64,000 nucleotides of DNA, from NCBI RefSeq assembly GCF_031844685.1, contig NZ_CP134605.1, positions 3,244,001 through 3,308,000 of the forward strand, given 5' to 3'. The stretch is from Streptomyces sp. ITFR-21 (GTDB taxonomy: Bacteria; Actinomycetota; Actinomycetes; Streptomycetales; Streptomycetaceae). Made by a program: the position numbers and the translations under genes. Shown one piece after another: positions 17,012-26,165 of this stretch. The notes beneath the pieces are model-generated. The model was not told where the DNA came from. It did not search any database and saw only the letters and a list, made by a program, of their open reading frames with translations. Numbering within the stretch: position 1 is the first letter of the stretch; every line of letters begins with the position of its first letter.

Positions 17012-17683
17012 ATGCGCACCCCTCTCAGGCTCGGCAGCGCCGCCGCCGCGCTGACCGCCGCCTCCGCCCTCCTGCTGACCGGCTGCGGCGGCTCCGGCGG
17101 CTCGGCCTCGGCCTCCTCCGACGCGGGGAACGTCGCGGCCGTCGCCGGCACCCAACAGGCCGGCACTCTGCTCGACACGCCGTTCGCCAAGCCGCGGATC
17201 ACCCTGACCGACAACCACGGCAAGCCGTTCGACCTGGTGAAGCAGACCGCCGGACACCCGATGCTGCTGTTCTTCGGCTACACACACTGCCCCGACGTCT
17301 GCCCGACGACCATGAGCGACATCGCGCTGGCCGAGTCCCGGCTGCCCGCCGCCGACCAGGCCGAGCTCAAGGTGGTGTTCATCAGCTCCGACCCACAGCG
17401 CGACACCCCGGCCCGGCTGGACGAGTGGCTGGGCGCGATGGACAAGAGCTTCATCGGCCTGACCGGGAAGTTCCCCGTAATCCAGGCCGCCGCCCGATCG
17501 GTCGGCGTCGGCATCGACCCGCCGGTCAAGGAGAAGGACGGCAGCATCACCGTCACCCACGGCGCCGAGGTGCTGGCCTTCTGGCCCAAGGACGACAAGG
17601 GGCACGTGCTCTACATGTCGGGCACCACCGCCGAGCAGTTCCAGCACGACCTGCCGAAGATCATCAGGAGTGAGGCCCCGTGA
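17012..17683 (+). CDS. sco: Sco copper chaperone lipoprotein
   Basis: 223-aa Sco1/SenC thioredoxin-fold lipoprotein. The signal ends in lipobox LLTGC (Cys25). The copper-binding CxxxC is Cys93 and Cys97 in THCPDVCP, with the third ligand His183 in VTHGAEV. Sco proteins metallate the CuA centre of cytochrome c oxidase; in Streptomyces lividans Sco acts with ECuC in extracellular copper supply. ATG 17012 follows AAAGGA by about 10 nt, and the upstream frame is not coding-like. Its stop overlaps the ECuC start (GTGA), so translation is coupled. Confidence 0.95.
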   Translation: MRTPLRLGSAAAALTAASALLLTGCGGSGGSASASSDAGNVAAVAGTQQAGTLLDTPFAKPRITLTDNHGKPFDLVKQTAGHPMLLFFGYTHCPDVCPTTMSDIALAESRLPAADQAELKVVFISSDPQRDTPARLDEWLGAMDKSFIGLTGKFPVIQAAARSVGVGIDPPVKEKDGSITVTHGAEVLAFWPKDDKGHVLYMSGTTAEQFQHDLPKIIRSEAP

Positions 17684-18183
17684 GCCGGCGGCGCGCGCTG
17701 GCCGGCGCGATCGGGGGTACGGCCGCGGTGGCGCTGGCCGCCGCGACCGGGGTGTTCCTGAGCAGCTGCTCGTCGTCCGGCGCGCACGCCGCCGCACGGG
17801 CCAAGGCCCCCGCCGAGCTCTCGGTGAGCGGCGGCTACATACCCCGGCCGCTGCTCACCGACCTGGCCGCCGCCTACGTCACGGTCACCAACACCGGCGG
17901 CACGCCCGCCGAGCTGACCTCGGTGAGCACGCCGCTGGCCGCGCACGTCACCCTGCACACCACCAAGGGGACCACCATGTACCAGGTCGCCTCGCTGACG
18001 GTACCGGCCGGCGGCCGGCTGAGCCTCGGCACCGGCGGTGACCACCTGATGCTGGAGAACCTGACCCGCAGACCGCCGGTCGGCGCCAAGGTGACGCTGA
18101 CGCTGCACTTCGCGCATGCCACGCCCGCCACGCTGACCGTCACCGTGCCGGTGCGACCGACGACGTACCACCCGGAGGGCTGA
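17680..18183 (+). CDS. PCuAC-type extracellular copper chaperone (ECuC-like)
   Basis: 167-aa exported Cu(I) chaperone. An Arg-rich N-terminus (MSRRRALAG) and hydrophobic stretch end in LSSC, a possible lipobox at Cys30. The Cu(I) motif H-X10-M-X21-H-X-M is complete: His89, Met100, His122, Met124. Family knowledge: PCuAC passes copper to Sco and CuA; the S. lividans homologue works directly with Sco. GTG at 17680 overlaps the sco stop. The copCD start follows after 7 nt, so the three genes form one transcription unit. Confidence 0.93.
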   Translation: MSRRRALAGAIGGTAAVALAAATGVFLSSCSSSGAHAAARAKAPAELSVSGGYIPRPLLTDLAAAYVTVTNTGGTPAELTSVSTPLAAHVTLHTTKGTTMYQVASLTVPAGGRLSLGTGGDHLMLENLTRRPPVGAKVTLTLHFAHATPATLTVTVPVRPTTYHPEG

Positions 18184-18190
18184 GAAGCCG

Positions 18191-20206
18191 ATGGACCCAC
18201 GGTTGTCCGCGACATCCGCCCGCCCGCCCGCCCGGCGCCCGCCCGCCCGGCCCTGGCGGCGCCGACTCGCCGCGCTCGCGGTGGGCCTGGGCGCGCTGCT
18301 CGGGCTGCTGCTCGCCGCCGCCGCGCCGGCGTCCGCGCACGCGGCACTCATCGGAACCGATCCGGCCGGGAACTCGGTGGTCGCAACCGCACCGCAGCGG
18401 GTGGTGCTCACCTTCTCCGAGGGGGTGCTGCTCTCCCCCGACAGCCTGCGGGTGCTCGATCCGCGCGGCGCGAACGTCGCGGTGGGCGCCGTCGGACACG
18501 CGGCCGGCAAGGACTCCGGGTCCACCGCCGCGGTCGGGCTGAGGCCGGGGCTTCCCGGCGGCACCTACACCGTGGCGTGGCGGGCCGTCTCGCAGGACAG
18601 CCACCCGGTCGCGGGCGCCTTCACCTTCTCCGTCGGCGCGCCCTCCAGGACCACCGTCGACCTGTCCGGCGAGGCGGCGGCGGGCAACGGTCCGGCCGCC
18701 GCGCTCTACGGGATTGGCCGCTATCTCGCCTACACCGGGTTCGCGCTGCTGGTCGGCGGCTCGGTGTTCCTCTCGGTGTGCTGGCCCAAGGGCGCGCTGC
18801 TGCGGCCGGTGCAGCGGATCGCCACCACCGGCTGGCTGGCGATGGTGGTCGCCACGATCGCGCTGATCATGCTGCGCGGTCCGTACGTCAACGGCAAGGG
18901 TCTCGGCCAGGCGTTCGACCTCGGGGTGGTTCGGGATCAGCTGGAGACCAGGCCGGGCGCGGCGCTGATCTCCCGGCTGCTGCTGCTCGCCGCCGCCGCG
19001 GTGTTCCTCGCGGTGCTCTTCGGCGGCTACTCCCGGCGCGAGGACCCGGCCGAGCGGGCCGACCTGGCCTGGGGGCTCGGCATCGGCGGCGGTGTGGTGT
19101 CGGTCGGCATCGCGGCGACCTGGGCGATGGCCGAGCACGCCTCGGCCGGCATCCAGCCCAAGGTGGCGATGCCGGTGGACGTGGTGCACCTGCTGTCGAT
19201 GGCGGTCTGGCTCGGCGGCCTGGTGACGCTGCTGACCGCGCTGTGGGCGCCCTCGACGGCGGGCGTGATCGAACGGTCCGCGGTACGCCGCTTCTCCGCG
19301 CTCGCGCTGGGCGCGGTCACCGCGCTGGTCGCCAGCGGCACGTATCAGGCATGGCGGCAGATCGGCACCTGGAAGGCGTTCACCGGCACCTCCTACGGGC
19401 GGCTGTTGCTGATCAAGATCGGGCTGGTGGCCGTGCTGGTGGGCGTGGCCTGGTTCTCGCGGCGCTGGACGCAGGCGATCGGGGAGCCGGGCGCCGCGGC
19501 GAGGGTGCCGGACCGGACGACGACCGCCGCCGGGGAGAGCGCGACCGTGGCCGCGGCGGCCCGGCAGCCGGTCGGCGCGGGCTCCGCCGGCGGACCGGGC
19601 GGGGCCGGCGGCGGCGAGCGGGCCGCGCAACTGCGCCGCCAGCAGGCCGCCCGCAGCGCCGCGCGGGCCCGCAAGGCCAGGGACGCCGACCCGGCCCGCG
19701 GCGCGCTGCGCCGCTCGGTACTGGCCGAGGCGGTGGTCGCCGCGGCGCTGCTGACGGTCACCACACTGCTGACCGGCTCGCAGCCCGGTCGGGCGGCGGA
19801 GGAGCAGAAGGGGCTGGCCGACGCGCCGTCGACGCCGGCCGCGTCCTCGGGGGTGCCGGCGCAGCTCGCGCTGGACATCCCCTACGACACCGGCGGCCCG
19901 CGGGGCAGCGGCACGGCCGGCTTCACGCTGTCGCCCGGCCGGGCCGGGACCCCGAACGAGATCCATCTGCTGCTCACCGATCCGGCCAACGCCCCCGTCG
20001 ACGTGCCCGAGGTCCGGCTGGCCTTCACGCTGCCCGCCCGGCGCCTCGGCCCGATCCAGGTACCGCTGGAACACGTCGACACCGGCCACTGGACCGCGAC
20101 CGGTGTCCAACTCCCGCTGCCCGGCAGCTGGCAGCTGTCGGTGACCGTCCGCACCTCCGATGTCGACGAGGTGACCCAGACAAGGAACGTGCAGGTCAGC
20201 CAGTGA
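18191..20206 (+). CDS. CopC-CopD fusion copper protein (YcnJ-like)
   Basis: 671-aa membrane protein. The signal ends APASAH, giving mature N-terminal His50 (HAALIGTDP). The CopC domain (50-150) has DSHPVAG, where Asp136 and His138 complete a likely Cu(II) site. The CopD domain (about 170-460) has about eight helices. A charged Ala/Arg-rich loop (about 430-510) and another helix come next. The C-terminal beta-domain (about 560-671) resembles YtkA/FixH-like exported domains. It probably takes up copper or passes it across the membrane. ATG 18191; its stop overlaps the dtpA GTG start. Confidence 0.92.
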   Translation: MDPRLSATSARPPARRPPARPWRRRLAALAVGLGALLGLLLAAAAPASAHAALIGTDPAGNSVVATAPQRVVLTFSEGVLLSPDSLRVLDPRGANVAVGAVGHAAGKDSGSTAAVGLRPGLPGGTYTVAWRAVSQDSHPVAGAFTFSVGAPSRTTVDLSGEAAAGNGPAAALYGIGRYLAYTGFALLVGGSVFLSVCWPKGALLRPVQRIATTGWLAMVVATIALIMLRGPYVNGKGLGQAFDLGVVRDQLETRPGAALISRLLLLAAAAVFLAVLFGGYSRREDPAERADLAWGLGIGGGVVSVGIAATWAMAEHASAGIQPKVAMPVDVVHLLSMAVWLGGLVTLLTALWAPSTAGVIERSAVRRFSALALGAVTALVASGTYQAWRQIGTWKAFTGTSYGRLLLIKIGLVAVLVGVAWFSRRWTQAIGEPGAAARVPDRTTTAAGESATVAAAARQPVGAGSAGGPGGAGGGERAAQLRRQQAARSAARARKARDADPARGALRRSVLAEAVVAAALLTVTTLLTGSQPGRAAEEQKGLADAPSTPAASSGVPAQLALDIPYDTGGPRGSGTAGFTLSPGRAGTPNEIHLLLTDPANAPVDVPEVRLAFTLPARRLGPIQVPLEHVDTGHWTATGVQLPLPGSWQLSVTVRTSDVDEVTQTRNVQVSQ

Positions 20207-21666
20207 GCAAGCGACCCAGGCAGAAGCAGGACACGGCGGGTGCGGCGGGCGCTGCCGCGCGCTCGGCGGACACGGAGGCAGCGGGGGACGCGGGGAAGGC
20301 GGTGGCCGCGTTCGCTTCGGGCGCGGGGGGCGCGGCCGGGCGGGCTGCCGGGCCGGGGAGGGCGGCCCCGCGCGCCGCGGACCCGGCCGGGACCGGCGGG
20401 CCGGCGGCGCCCGAAAAGGGCGGGCCCTCCCGGCGGCTGCTGCTCGGCTCGGCAGGGGCGGCCGGCGTCGCCGGGGTCGCCGGGCTGGTGGCCGGCGGCG
20501 CGGCGGGTGCCGCGGTGGCGTCCGCGGTCCGGAACACGCCGGCCGCGCTGGACAGCGTGGGGGCCGGGCACATCCCGTTCGAGGGCGCCCGGCAGGCGGG
20601 GATCGTGGACCCCGCGCAGGCCCGCGGGCATCTGGTCGCCTTCGACCTGGCACCGGGCGCGGACCGGCGCGCCGCGGCCGGACTGCTGCGGCGCTGGTCG
20701 GACGCGGCTCGGGAGATGACGCGGAAGGACCGGCCGACCACCCCGGCGGTCTATGACGACCAGGTGGCCGACGACGCCGGGCCGTCCTCGCTGACCGTCA
20801 CCTTCGGCTTCGGCCGGACCTTCTTCGGCCGGACCGGGCTGACCTCCCGGCTCCCCCGGGCGCTGGCGCCGCTGCCGGACTTCCCCGCCGACGCCCTCGA
20901 CCCGCGGCGCAGCGACGGCGACCTGTGGGTGCAGATCGGCGCCGACGACGCGCTGGTCGCCTTCCACGCGCTGCGGGTGCTGCAAAAGGCCGCCGCCGGC
21001 ACCGCGTCGGTCCGCTGGCAGATGAACGGCTTCAACCGCACCCCCGGTGCCACCGCCCGACCGGTGATCGTACGTAATCTGATGGGGCAGATCGACGGCA
21101 CCAACAACCCCAAGCCGTCCGACACCGGCTTCGACCGCACGGTCTTCGTCCCGGCGGGCGGCAGCCCCTCCTCCCCGGCCTGGATGGCCAACGGTTCGTA
21201 CGCGGTGGTGCGGCGGATCCGGATGCTGCTGGACTCCTGGGACCACCTGTCGACGGCCCGGCAGGAGAAGGTGATCGGCCGCCGCAAGTCCGACGGGGCG
21301 CCGCTGTCCGGCGGCGGCGCGACGGCCGCGGTGGACCTGGCGAAGTTCGGCGCCGACGGCTCGCTCGCCATCGCGGGCGACGCCCACGTCCGGGTGGCCG
21401 CCGCGGCCTCCAACAGCGGCGCGGCCATGCTGCGGCGCGGGTTCTCGTACCACGACGGCATAGGCGGCGACGGCGCCCCGGACGCCGGGCTGCTCTTCAT
21501 CGCCTGGCAGGCCGATCCGCTGCGCGGCTTCGTCCCGGTACAGCGCAAGCTCGACGGGGCGGACGGGCTGTCGCGCTTCCTGCGGCACGAGGCGAGCGGG
21601 CTGTTCGCGGTGCCGGGCGGGGCGGGGCCCGGCGAGTACGTGGGGCAGCCGCTGCTGGAGGGGTGA
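20203..21666 (+). CDS. dtpA: Tat-exported dye-decolorizing peroxidase (DtpA-like)
   Basis: 487-aa DyP haem peroxidase. A twin-arginine signal PSRRLLLGSAG has Arg77-Arg78, followed by a hydrophobic Ala/Gly/Val stretch (about 80-108). The GxxDG signature GQIDG carries distal Asp298, proximal haem ligand His395 is in GDAHVRV, and distal Arg412 is in LRRGFSY. In S. lividans DtpA is needed with copper for maturation of the oxidase GlxA. Oddity: 75 Ala/Gly/Pro-rich residues precede the twin-Arg motif, longer than usual. GTG 20203 overlaps the copCD stop (GTGA). A shorter start inside this stretch cannot be excluded. Confidence 0.93.
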   Translation: MSKRPRQKQDTAGAAGAAARSADTEAAGDAGKAVAAFASGAGGAAGRAAGPGRAAPRAADPAGTGGPAAPEKGGPSRRLLLGSAGAAGVAGVAGLVAGGAAGAAVASAVRNTPAALDSVGAGHIPFEGARQAGIVDPAQARGHLVAFDLAPGADRRAAAGLLRRWSDAAREMTRKDRPTTPAVYDDQVADDAGPSSLTVTFGFGRTFFGRTGLTSRLPRALAPLPDFPADALDPRRSDGDLWVQIGADDALVAFHALRVLQKAAAGTASVRWQMNGFNRTPGATARPVIVRNLMGQIDGTNNPKPSDTGFDRTVFVPAGGSPSSPAWMANGSYAVVRRIRMLLDSWDHLSTARQEKVIGRRKSDGAPLSGGGATAAVDLAKFGADGSLAIAGDAHVRVAAAASNSGAAMLRRGFSYHDGIGGDGAPDAGLLFIAWQADPLRGFVPVQRKLDGADGLSRFLRHEASGLFAVPGGAGPGEYVGQPLLEG

Positions 21667-21763
21667 GCGGCGCGGGGGCGGTCGGGGGCTCGGCGTCCTG
21701 GATGCGGGAGGCGAAGGGGTCGGGCCCCGGAGCGGGCGCGCGGCGAGCCCGCCCGGGGGATCG

Positions 21764-21779
21764 TGTTCCACGTGGAACA
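21764..21779. promoter_or_regulatory. parS-like palindrome TGTTCCACGTGGAACA
   Basis: 16-bp perfect palindrome in the dtpA-pheA gap. It differs from the Streptomyces ParB site GTTTCACGTGAAAC at one symmetric position per arm. It is likely one of the clustered parS sites near oriC. Confidence 0.7.
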
Positions 21780-21819
21780 GTGAGCAGCCGGGCCGCGTAC
21801 AGGCCATTAGGCTGACGTC

Positions 21820-22749
21820 ATGTCGTCGGCGAGCCGCTATACGTATCTGGGACCAGCAGGCACCTTCACCGAGGCGGCGCTGCGTACGCTGCCCGAGTCC
21901 GCCACCCGTGAGCTGACGCCGATGGTGTCGGTGCCCGCGGCACTGGACGCGGTGCGCAAGGGGGAGGCGGGCGGGGCGCTCGTACCCATCGAGAACTCGG
22001 TGGAGGGCGGTATCACCGCCACCCTGGACCAGCTGGCGTTCGGTGAGCCGCTGATGATCTACCGCGAGGTGCTGCTGCCGATCGCCTTCGCGCTGCTGGT
22101 CAGGCCGGGTACTCAGCTCTCGGACGTCAAGACCGTCACCGGCCACCAGGCCGCGCAGGCGCAGGTGCGCAACTGGCTGGCCGAGAACCTGCCGGACGCC
22201 CAGTGGGAGTCGGCGCTGTCCAACGCGGACGGCGCCCGGCTGGTACAGGAGGGCGCCTACGACGGGGCGTTCGCCGGCGAGTTCGCGGCACCGTTGTACG
22301 GGCTGGAGCCGCTGGCCACCGACATCCGGGACGCGCAGAACGCCACCACCCGCTTCGTCCTGGTCGGCCGGCCGGCCCGGCTGGCCTCGCCGACCGGCGC
22401 GGACAAGACCTCCGCGGTGTTCTGGCTGCGGGACGACCACCCGGGCGCGCTGCTCGAACTGCTGCAGGAGTTCGCGATCCGCGGGGTGAACCTCAGTCGG
22501 ATCGAATCCCGGCCGACCGGTGAGGGACTCGGCCGCTACTGCTTCTCCGTGGACGCGGAGGGGCATCTGACCGACCGCCGAGTCGGCGAGGCGCTGATGG
22601 GTCTGCGGCGGCGGTGTCTGAACGTACGGTTCCTCGGCTCGTATCCCCGGGCCGACGAGGTGAGCGTCCGGGTCACCCGCGGGACCACGGACACCGAGTT
22701 CACCGAGGCCGCGGACTGGCTGAACCGCACGTTGGACGGCCGCGGCTGA
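21820..22749 (+). CDS. pheA: Prephenate dehydratase
   Basis: 309-aa enzyme converting prephenate to phenylpyruvate in phenylalanine synthesis. The catalytic domain (about 5-185) begins YTYLGPAGTFTEAAL and contains the NATTRF motif, whose Thr-Arg-Phe is catalytic. The C-terminal ACT domain (about 200-285) has GALLELLQEF and LSRIESRPT, the Phe-binding feedback site. It has no chorismate mutase domain. ATG 21820 is preceded by a TTAGGCTGAC -10-like element about 15 nt upstream, so the leader is short. It lies upstream of serS with a long DnaA-box-rich gap. Confidence 0.96.
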   Translation: MSSASRYTYLGPAGTFTEAALRTLPESATRELTPMVSVPAALDAVRKGEAGGALVPIENSVEGGITATLDQLAFGEPLMIYREVLLPIAFALLVRPGTQLSDVKTVTGHQAAQAQVRNWLAENLPDAQWESALSNADGARLVQEGAYDGAFAGEFAAPLYGLEPLATDIRDAQNATTRFVLVGRPARLASPTGADKTSAVFWLRDDHPGALLELLQEFAIRGVNLSRIESRPTGEGLGRYCFSVDAEGHLTDRRVGEALMGLRRRCLNVRFLGSYPRADEVSVRVTRGTTDTEFTEAADWLNRTLDGRG

Positions 22750-23303
22750 GTTTTCCACCGAGTTATCCACAGGCTGGTCCGGCTGCCTGTGGGTAACTTA
22801 CAGACTTGTCGACACGGCAGTCCGACCAAGTCGACAAACAGGGATACAACCACCATCGTGGAACACAGTGACGCAGCTCACTCCACGTCACCCCAATTCA
22901 CCCGGCGAATCCTCCCGAGCGAACATTTCTCACTCCAAAGTACGTGTGGAGCGGGTTCCCCTGGGGAATCCATGGCCGAACACCGCCCCCGACAAATGAG
23001 CTCCCTCTTCTCCACAGATCTTCCCCACACCCTGTGGACAGGGACCGGGAATATCGGCGCCGCCTGTGGATAACTCGACCCGCGAGGCCCCCGCCGCAGC
23101 CCTGGACGCGTTGATCAACTCCAGTTCTCCACAAGTCCGCTGACCCGCAGGAGGGGTCGGCGGAACACAGTTGACGAACGGCCTTTCCCATCACCTCGAG
23201 CGCACTTTCCCGACCAATTGCCCTTTTGATAGCGAAACGGTCATAAGGTGCATTACGCCGCTAAAGCGTCGCGTCCCGGACCCGCCCCCGGTAACCTGTG
23301 ACC
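22750..23303. promoter_or_regulatory. pheA-serS spacer with a cluster of DnaA-box-like 9-mers
   Basis: 554 bp, visibly less GC-rich than its surroundings. DnaA-type boxes: TTATCCACA at 22763-22771 (+) and 23065-23073 (-), TTACCCACA at 22788-22796 (-), TTCTCCACA at 23008-23016 and 23125-23133 (+), TTCCCCACA at 23021-23029 (+), CTGTCCACA at 23033-23041 (-). The first and third form a 14-bp near-perfect inverted repeat (22761-22774 with 22785-22798). TTGTCGAC and GTCGACAA face each other at about 22806-22838. The serS promoter must also lie here, with a GGTAACCT -10-like element at about 23290. Confidence 0.7.
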
Positions 23304-24608
23304 GTGATCGACCTTCGCCTGCTCCGTGAGGACCCAGCCCGTGCGCGCGCCTCCCAGCGCGCCCGTGGACAGGATGTCGCGCTCGTCGACTCCGTACTGT
23401 CCGCCGACGAACGGCGCAGGTCCTCCAGTACCCGCTTCGACGAGCTGCGCGCGGAACAGAAGCAGCTGGGCAGGCTGATCCCCGGGGCGCGGGGTGCCGA
23501 GAAGGCCGGGCTGCTGGAGCGGGCCAGGGAGCTGGCCGAGGCCGTCAAGGCCGCCGGCACCGAGCAGCACGAAGCCGCCGAGCAGGCCAGGGAACTGCTG
23601 CTTAGGATCGACAACCTCGTCCACCCGGACGCGCCGATCGGTGGCGAGGAGGACTTCGTCGTCCTGGAGCGGCACGGTGCCCCGCGCGACTTCGCCGCCG
23701 AGGGCTTCGCCCCCAGGGACCACCTGGAGCTCGGCGGCCTGCTCGGCGCCGTCGACACCGACCGCGGCGCCAAGGTCTCCGGCTCGCGCTCCTACTACCT
23801 GACCGGCGTCGGCGCGCTGCTCGGGCTGGCGCTGGTCAACGCGGCCGTCGCCCAGGCCGTCACGGCCGGCTTCACCCCGATGCTCACCCCCAACCTGGTC
23901 AAACCCGCCGCCATGGCCGGCACCGGCTACCTCGGCCAGGTCGAGGACGACGTCTACCACCTGGACAAGGACGACCTCTACCTGGTCGGCACCTCCGAGG
24001 TCCCGCTCGCCGCCTACCACATGGACGAGATCATCGACGCCGGCCGACTGCCGCTGCGCTACGCGGGCTTCTCGACCTGCTATCGGCGCGAGGCGGGCTC
24101 GTACGGCAAGGACACCCGCGGCATCTTCCGCGTCCACCAGTTCGACAAGGTGGAGATGTTCGTCTGCACGACGCCGGAGGAGGCGGACTCCGAGCACCAG
24201 CGGCTGCTCGCCTGGCAGAAGCAGTGGCTCGACTCCCTCGGGCTGCCGTTCCAGGTGGTCGAGTCGGCCTCCGGCGACCTCGGCGCGTCCGCCGCCCGGA
24301 AGTTCGACTGCGAGGCGTGGATCCCGGCCCAGGGCAGGTACCGCGAGCTGACCTCGACCTCCAACACCACCCAGTTCCAGGCCCGCCGCCTCAACATCCG
24401 GCTGCGCGACGCCGGCGGCACCCGCCCGCCGGCCCTGCTCAACGGCACGCTGTGCGCGGTGACCAGGACCATCGCGGCGATCCTGGAGAACCACCAGCTG
24501 GCGGACGGCTCGGTACGCCTGCCCGAGGTGCTGCGGCCGTATCTCGCGGGACGGGAGCTGCTGGAACCCGCCGCGGCCCCCGTCGGCGCCCGCGCCGCCG
24601 CCGAATGA
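23304..24608 (+). CDS. serS: Seryl-tRNA synthetase
   Basis: 434-aa class II aminoacyl-tRNA synthetase. The N-terminal coiled-coil arm (about 1-105) binds tRNA-Ser. In the catalytic domain the serine-binding [10 protein letters not shown] is followed by motif 2 ([20 protein letters not shown]) and motif 3 [17 protein letters not shown]. The first residues are (V)[10 protein letters not shown], as in other actinobacterial SerRS, so GTG 23304 is chosen over GTG 23298. The stop overlaps the ATG of the HAD gene (ATGA). A tRNA-Ser gene lies 20 kb to the left. Confidence 0.97.
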   Translation: MIDLRLLREDPARARASQRARGQDVALVDSVLSADERRRSSSTRFDELRAEQKQLGRLIPGARGAEKAGLLERARELAEAVKAAGTEQHEAAEQARELLLRIDNLVHPDAPIGGEEDFVVLERHGAPRDFAAEGFAPRDHLELGGLLGAVDTDRGAKVSGSRSYYLTGVGALLGLALVNAAVAQAVTAGFTPMLTPNLVKPAAMAGTGYLGQVEDDVYHLDKDDLYLVGTSEVPLAAYHMDEIIDAGRLPLRYAGFSTCYRREAGSYGKDTRGIFRVHQFDKVEMFVCTTPEEADSEHQRLLAWQKQWLDSLGLPFQVVESASGDLGASAARKFDCEAWIPAQGRYRELTSTSNTTQFQARRLNIRLRDAGGTRPPALLNGTLCAVTRTIAAILENHQLADGSVRLPEVLRPYLAGRELLEPAAAPVGARAAAE

Positions 24609-25471
24609 CCGCCGACGCCGCCCCCGGGCGCAGCGCCGCGCCCGGCCCCGCCCCCGCGCCGGGCGCCCCGCCGTACCGGCTGATCGCCACCGACCTGGAC
24701 GGGACGCTGCTGCGCGCCGACAACACCGTCTCGGCTGCCTCGCGTACCGCACTGGCCGCCGCCACGGCGGCGGGCGCGGCGCACATCGTCGTCACCGGCC
24801 GCTCGGTGCCCTGGACCCGGCACATCCTGGACGACCTCGGCTACGACGGACTGGCCGTCTGCGGGCAGGGCGCCCAGCTCTACGACGCGGGCTCGCACCG
24901 GCTGCTGACCTCGGTGACGCTGGACCGCGGGCTCGCCGCGCTGGCGCTGGCCACGATCGAGGCGGAGGTCGGCCGGCTCGCGGTGGCCGTGAGCCGGGAC
25001 GGGCTGTCCGGTGACGTACTCGTCGGCGAGGGGTACGTCTACCACCCCGAGCTGCCGGTCACCCTGGTGAGTGACACGGCCGAGCTGTGGGCGGCGCCGA
25101 TCAACAAGATCTACATCCAGCACCCGGCCGGCCTGTCCGACGACGCCCTGGCCGAGGCGGCGCTGGCCGCGGCGGGCGATTTGGTGGGCGTGACCATGGC
25201 CGGCCACGGCATCGTGGAACTGCTGCCGCTGGGGCTGACCAAGGCCACCGGCCTGTCGTTGGCCGCCCGGCGGCTCCGCGTGCCGGCCGCCGAGACCATC
25301 GCCTTCGGCGACATGCCCAACGACATACCGATGTTCGCCTGGGCGGGCCGCGGCGTGGCGATGGCCAACGCCCACCCCGACCTCAAGGCCGTCGCCGACG
25401 AGGTCACCGGCTCCAACGAGGAGGACGGGATCGCGACGGTGCTGGGCCGGCTGTTCGCGCCGCCGGAGTGA
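24605..25471 (+). CDS. Cof-type HAD hydrolase
   Basis: 288-aa cytoplasmic phosphatase of the Cof/HAD-IIB type. Motif I is ATDLDGTLL (Asp nucleophile, about residues 29-37), motif II is VVTGRS, motif III is the Lys in TKATGLS, and motif IV is [12 protein letters not shown]. The substrate is unknown; relatives act on sugar phosphates and flavin or PLP phosphates. ATG 24605 overlaps the serS stop, so it is coupled to serS. The last 68 bp overlap the convergent rhomboid-like gene. A paralogue with the same core motifs sits at 52.6 kb. Confidence 0.93.
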   Translation: MTADAAPGRSAAPGPAPAPGAPPYRLIATDLDGTLLRADNTVSAASRTALAAATAAGAAHIVVTGRSVPWTRHILDDLGYDGLAVCGQGAQLYDAGSHRLLTSVTLDRGLAALALATIEAEVGRLAVAVSRDGLSGDVLVGEGYVYHPELPVTLVSDTAELWAAPINKIYIQHPAGLSDDALAEAALAAAGDLVGVTMAGHGIVELLPLGLTKATGLSLAARRLRVPAAETIAFGDMPNDIPMFAWAGRGVAMANAHPDLKAVADEVTGSNEEDGIATVLGRLFAPPE

Positions 25472-26150
25472 CCGCGTAGCAGCACAGGCCGATCAGCGCG
25501 GCCGTCAGGTGGCCGAGGTCGGTGAACGTCCCGTCGCCGGCCACCGGGTACCCGAAGAAGGCCAGCACCGCCGCCAGGTAGGCCCAGCGCCACGGCCGCG
25601 GCACCCGGTAGGCGAGGACGCCGACGACACCGGCCAGCCCGTAGCTGACCCCGATGTCGACGGTGTGGGCCAGCGACCGCGGCAGCCGGTCGTCGCGGAT
25701 TGCGAACCGGACCGCCCGCTGGCTGACCAGCGTGGCCCCCACATGGGCCATCGCGGCGACCAGCAGCCAGCGGGCGGTCCCGAGCCAGCGCTCGGCGGTG
25801 GCGTGCACCAGCTCGAACAGGACGGCGTAGAACGCGAAGCCCGAGGGGGTCTCGATCCACAGCGCGCTGGCGATCAGGACTCTGATCGGGTGATGGCGCA
25901 GCTCGACCAGGTTGGTGCTGACGCTGTGCAGGAGGTACGACCGCAGGCCGGGCGACAGGCCGGCGGCTATGCAGCTGGTGACGGCCAGTATCGCCAGCCA
26001 TATGTGGGTGCCCGGCGCGGAGGGCACCCAGTCCGCGACGGACCGCCGCACGTCGCCGGCGGTGATCCGGCGGCGCGGCGGGGCCGGCGGGAACGCGCGG
26101 CCGGGCGGGGATAGGGAGGTCTCCCCGACCTCCGGCGTCCTGGGTGCCAT
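25404..26150 (-). CDS. Rhomboid-like integral membrane protein
   Basis: 248-aa membrane protein with about six hydrophobic segments (near 48-65, 100-118, 128-145, 165-182, 190-210, 215-232). It resembles actinobacterial rhomboid-like proteins in topology and in segments such as FELVHATAERWLG and DIGVSYGLAGVVG. The expected catalytic GxSG serine is replaced by GVSYG, so proteolytic activity is doubtful. The 3' end overlaps the convergent HAD gene by 68 bp. It lies 15 bp upstream of nothing on its own strand: the ABC operon begins to its right and reads into it, so it may be the last gene of that operon (gap 15 bp). Confidence 0.75.
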   Translation of the reverse strand: MAPRTPEVGETSLSPPGRAFPPAPPRRRITAGDVRRSVADWVPSAPGTHIWLAILAVTSCIAAGLSPGLRSYLLHSVSTNLVELRHHPIRVLIASALWIETPSGFAFYAVLFELVHATAERWLGTARWLLVAAMAHVGATLVSQRAVRFAIRDDRLPRSLAHTVDIGVSYGLAGVVGVLAYRVPRPWRWAYLAAVLAFFGYPVAGDGTFTDLGHLTAALIGLCCYAVTPAARTAGPAPSRSRPPRWSR

Positions 26151-26165
26151 CCCTTTGAGTCTCCC

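Noticed and set aside
18577..21666. A 1029-codon open frame across copCD and dtpA
   Set aside because: Only its last 487 codons are real (DyP peroxidase). The front is an out-of-frame reading of copCD; the GTGA overlap at 20203 marks the true start.
22750..23303. Chromosomal oriC
   Set aside because: DnaA boxes are present, but dnaA and dnaN are not adjacent and the box number is small for Streptomyces oriC.
25404..26150. Active rhomboid protease
   Set aside because: The GxSG catalytic motif is not seen; only fold-level resemblance is supported.
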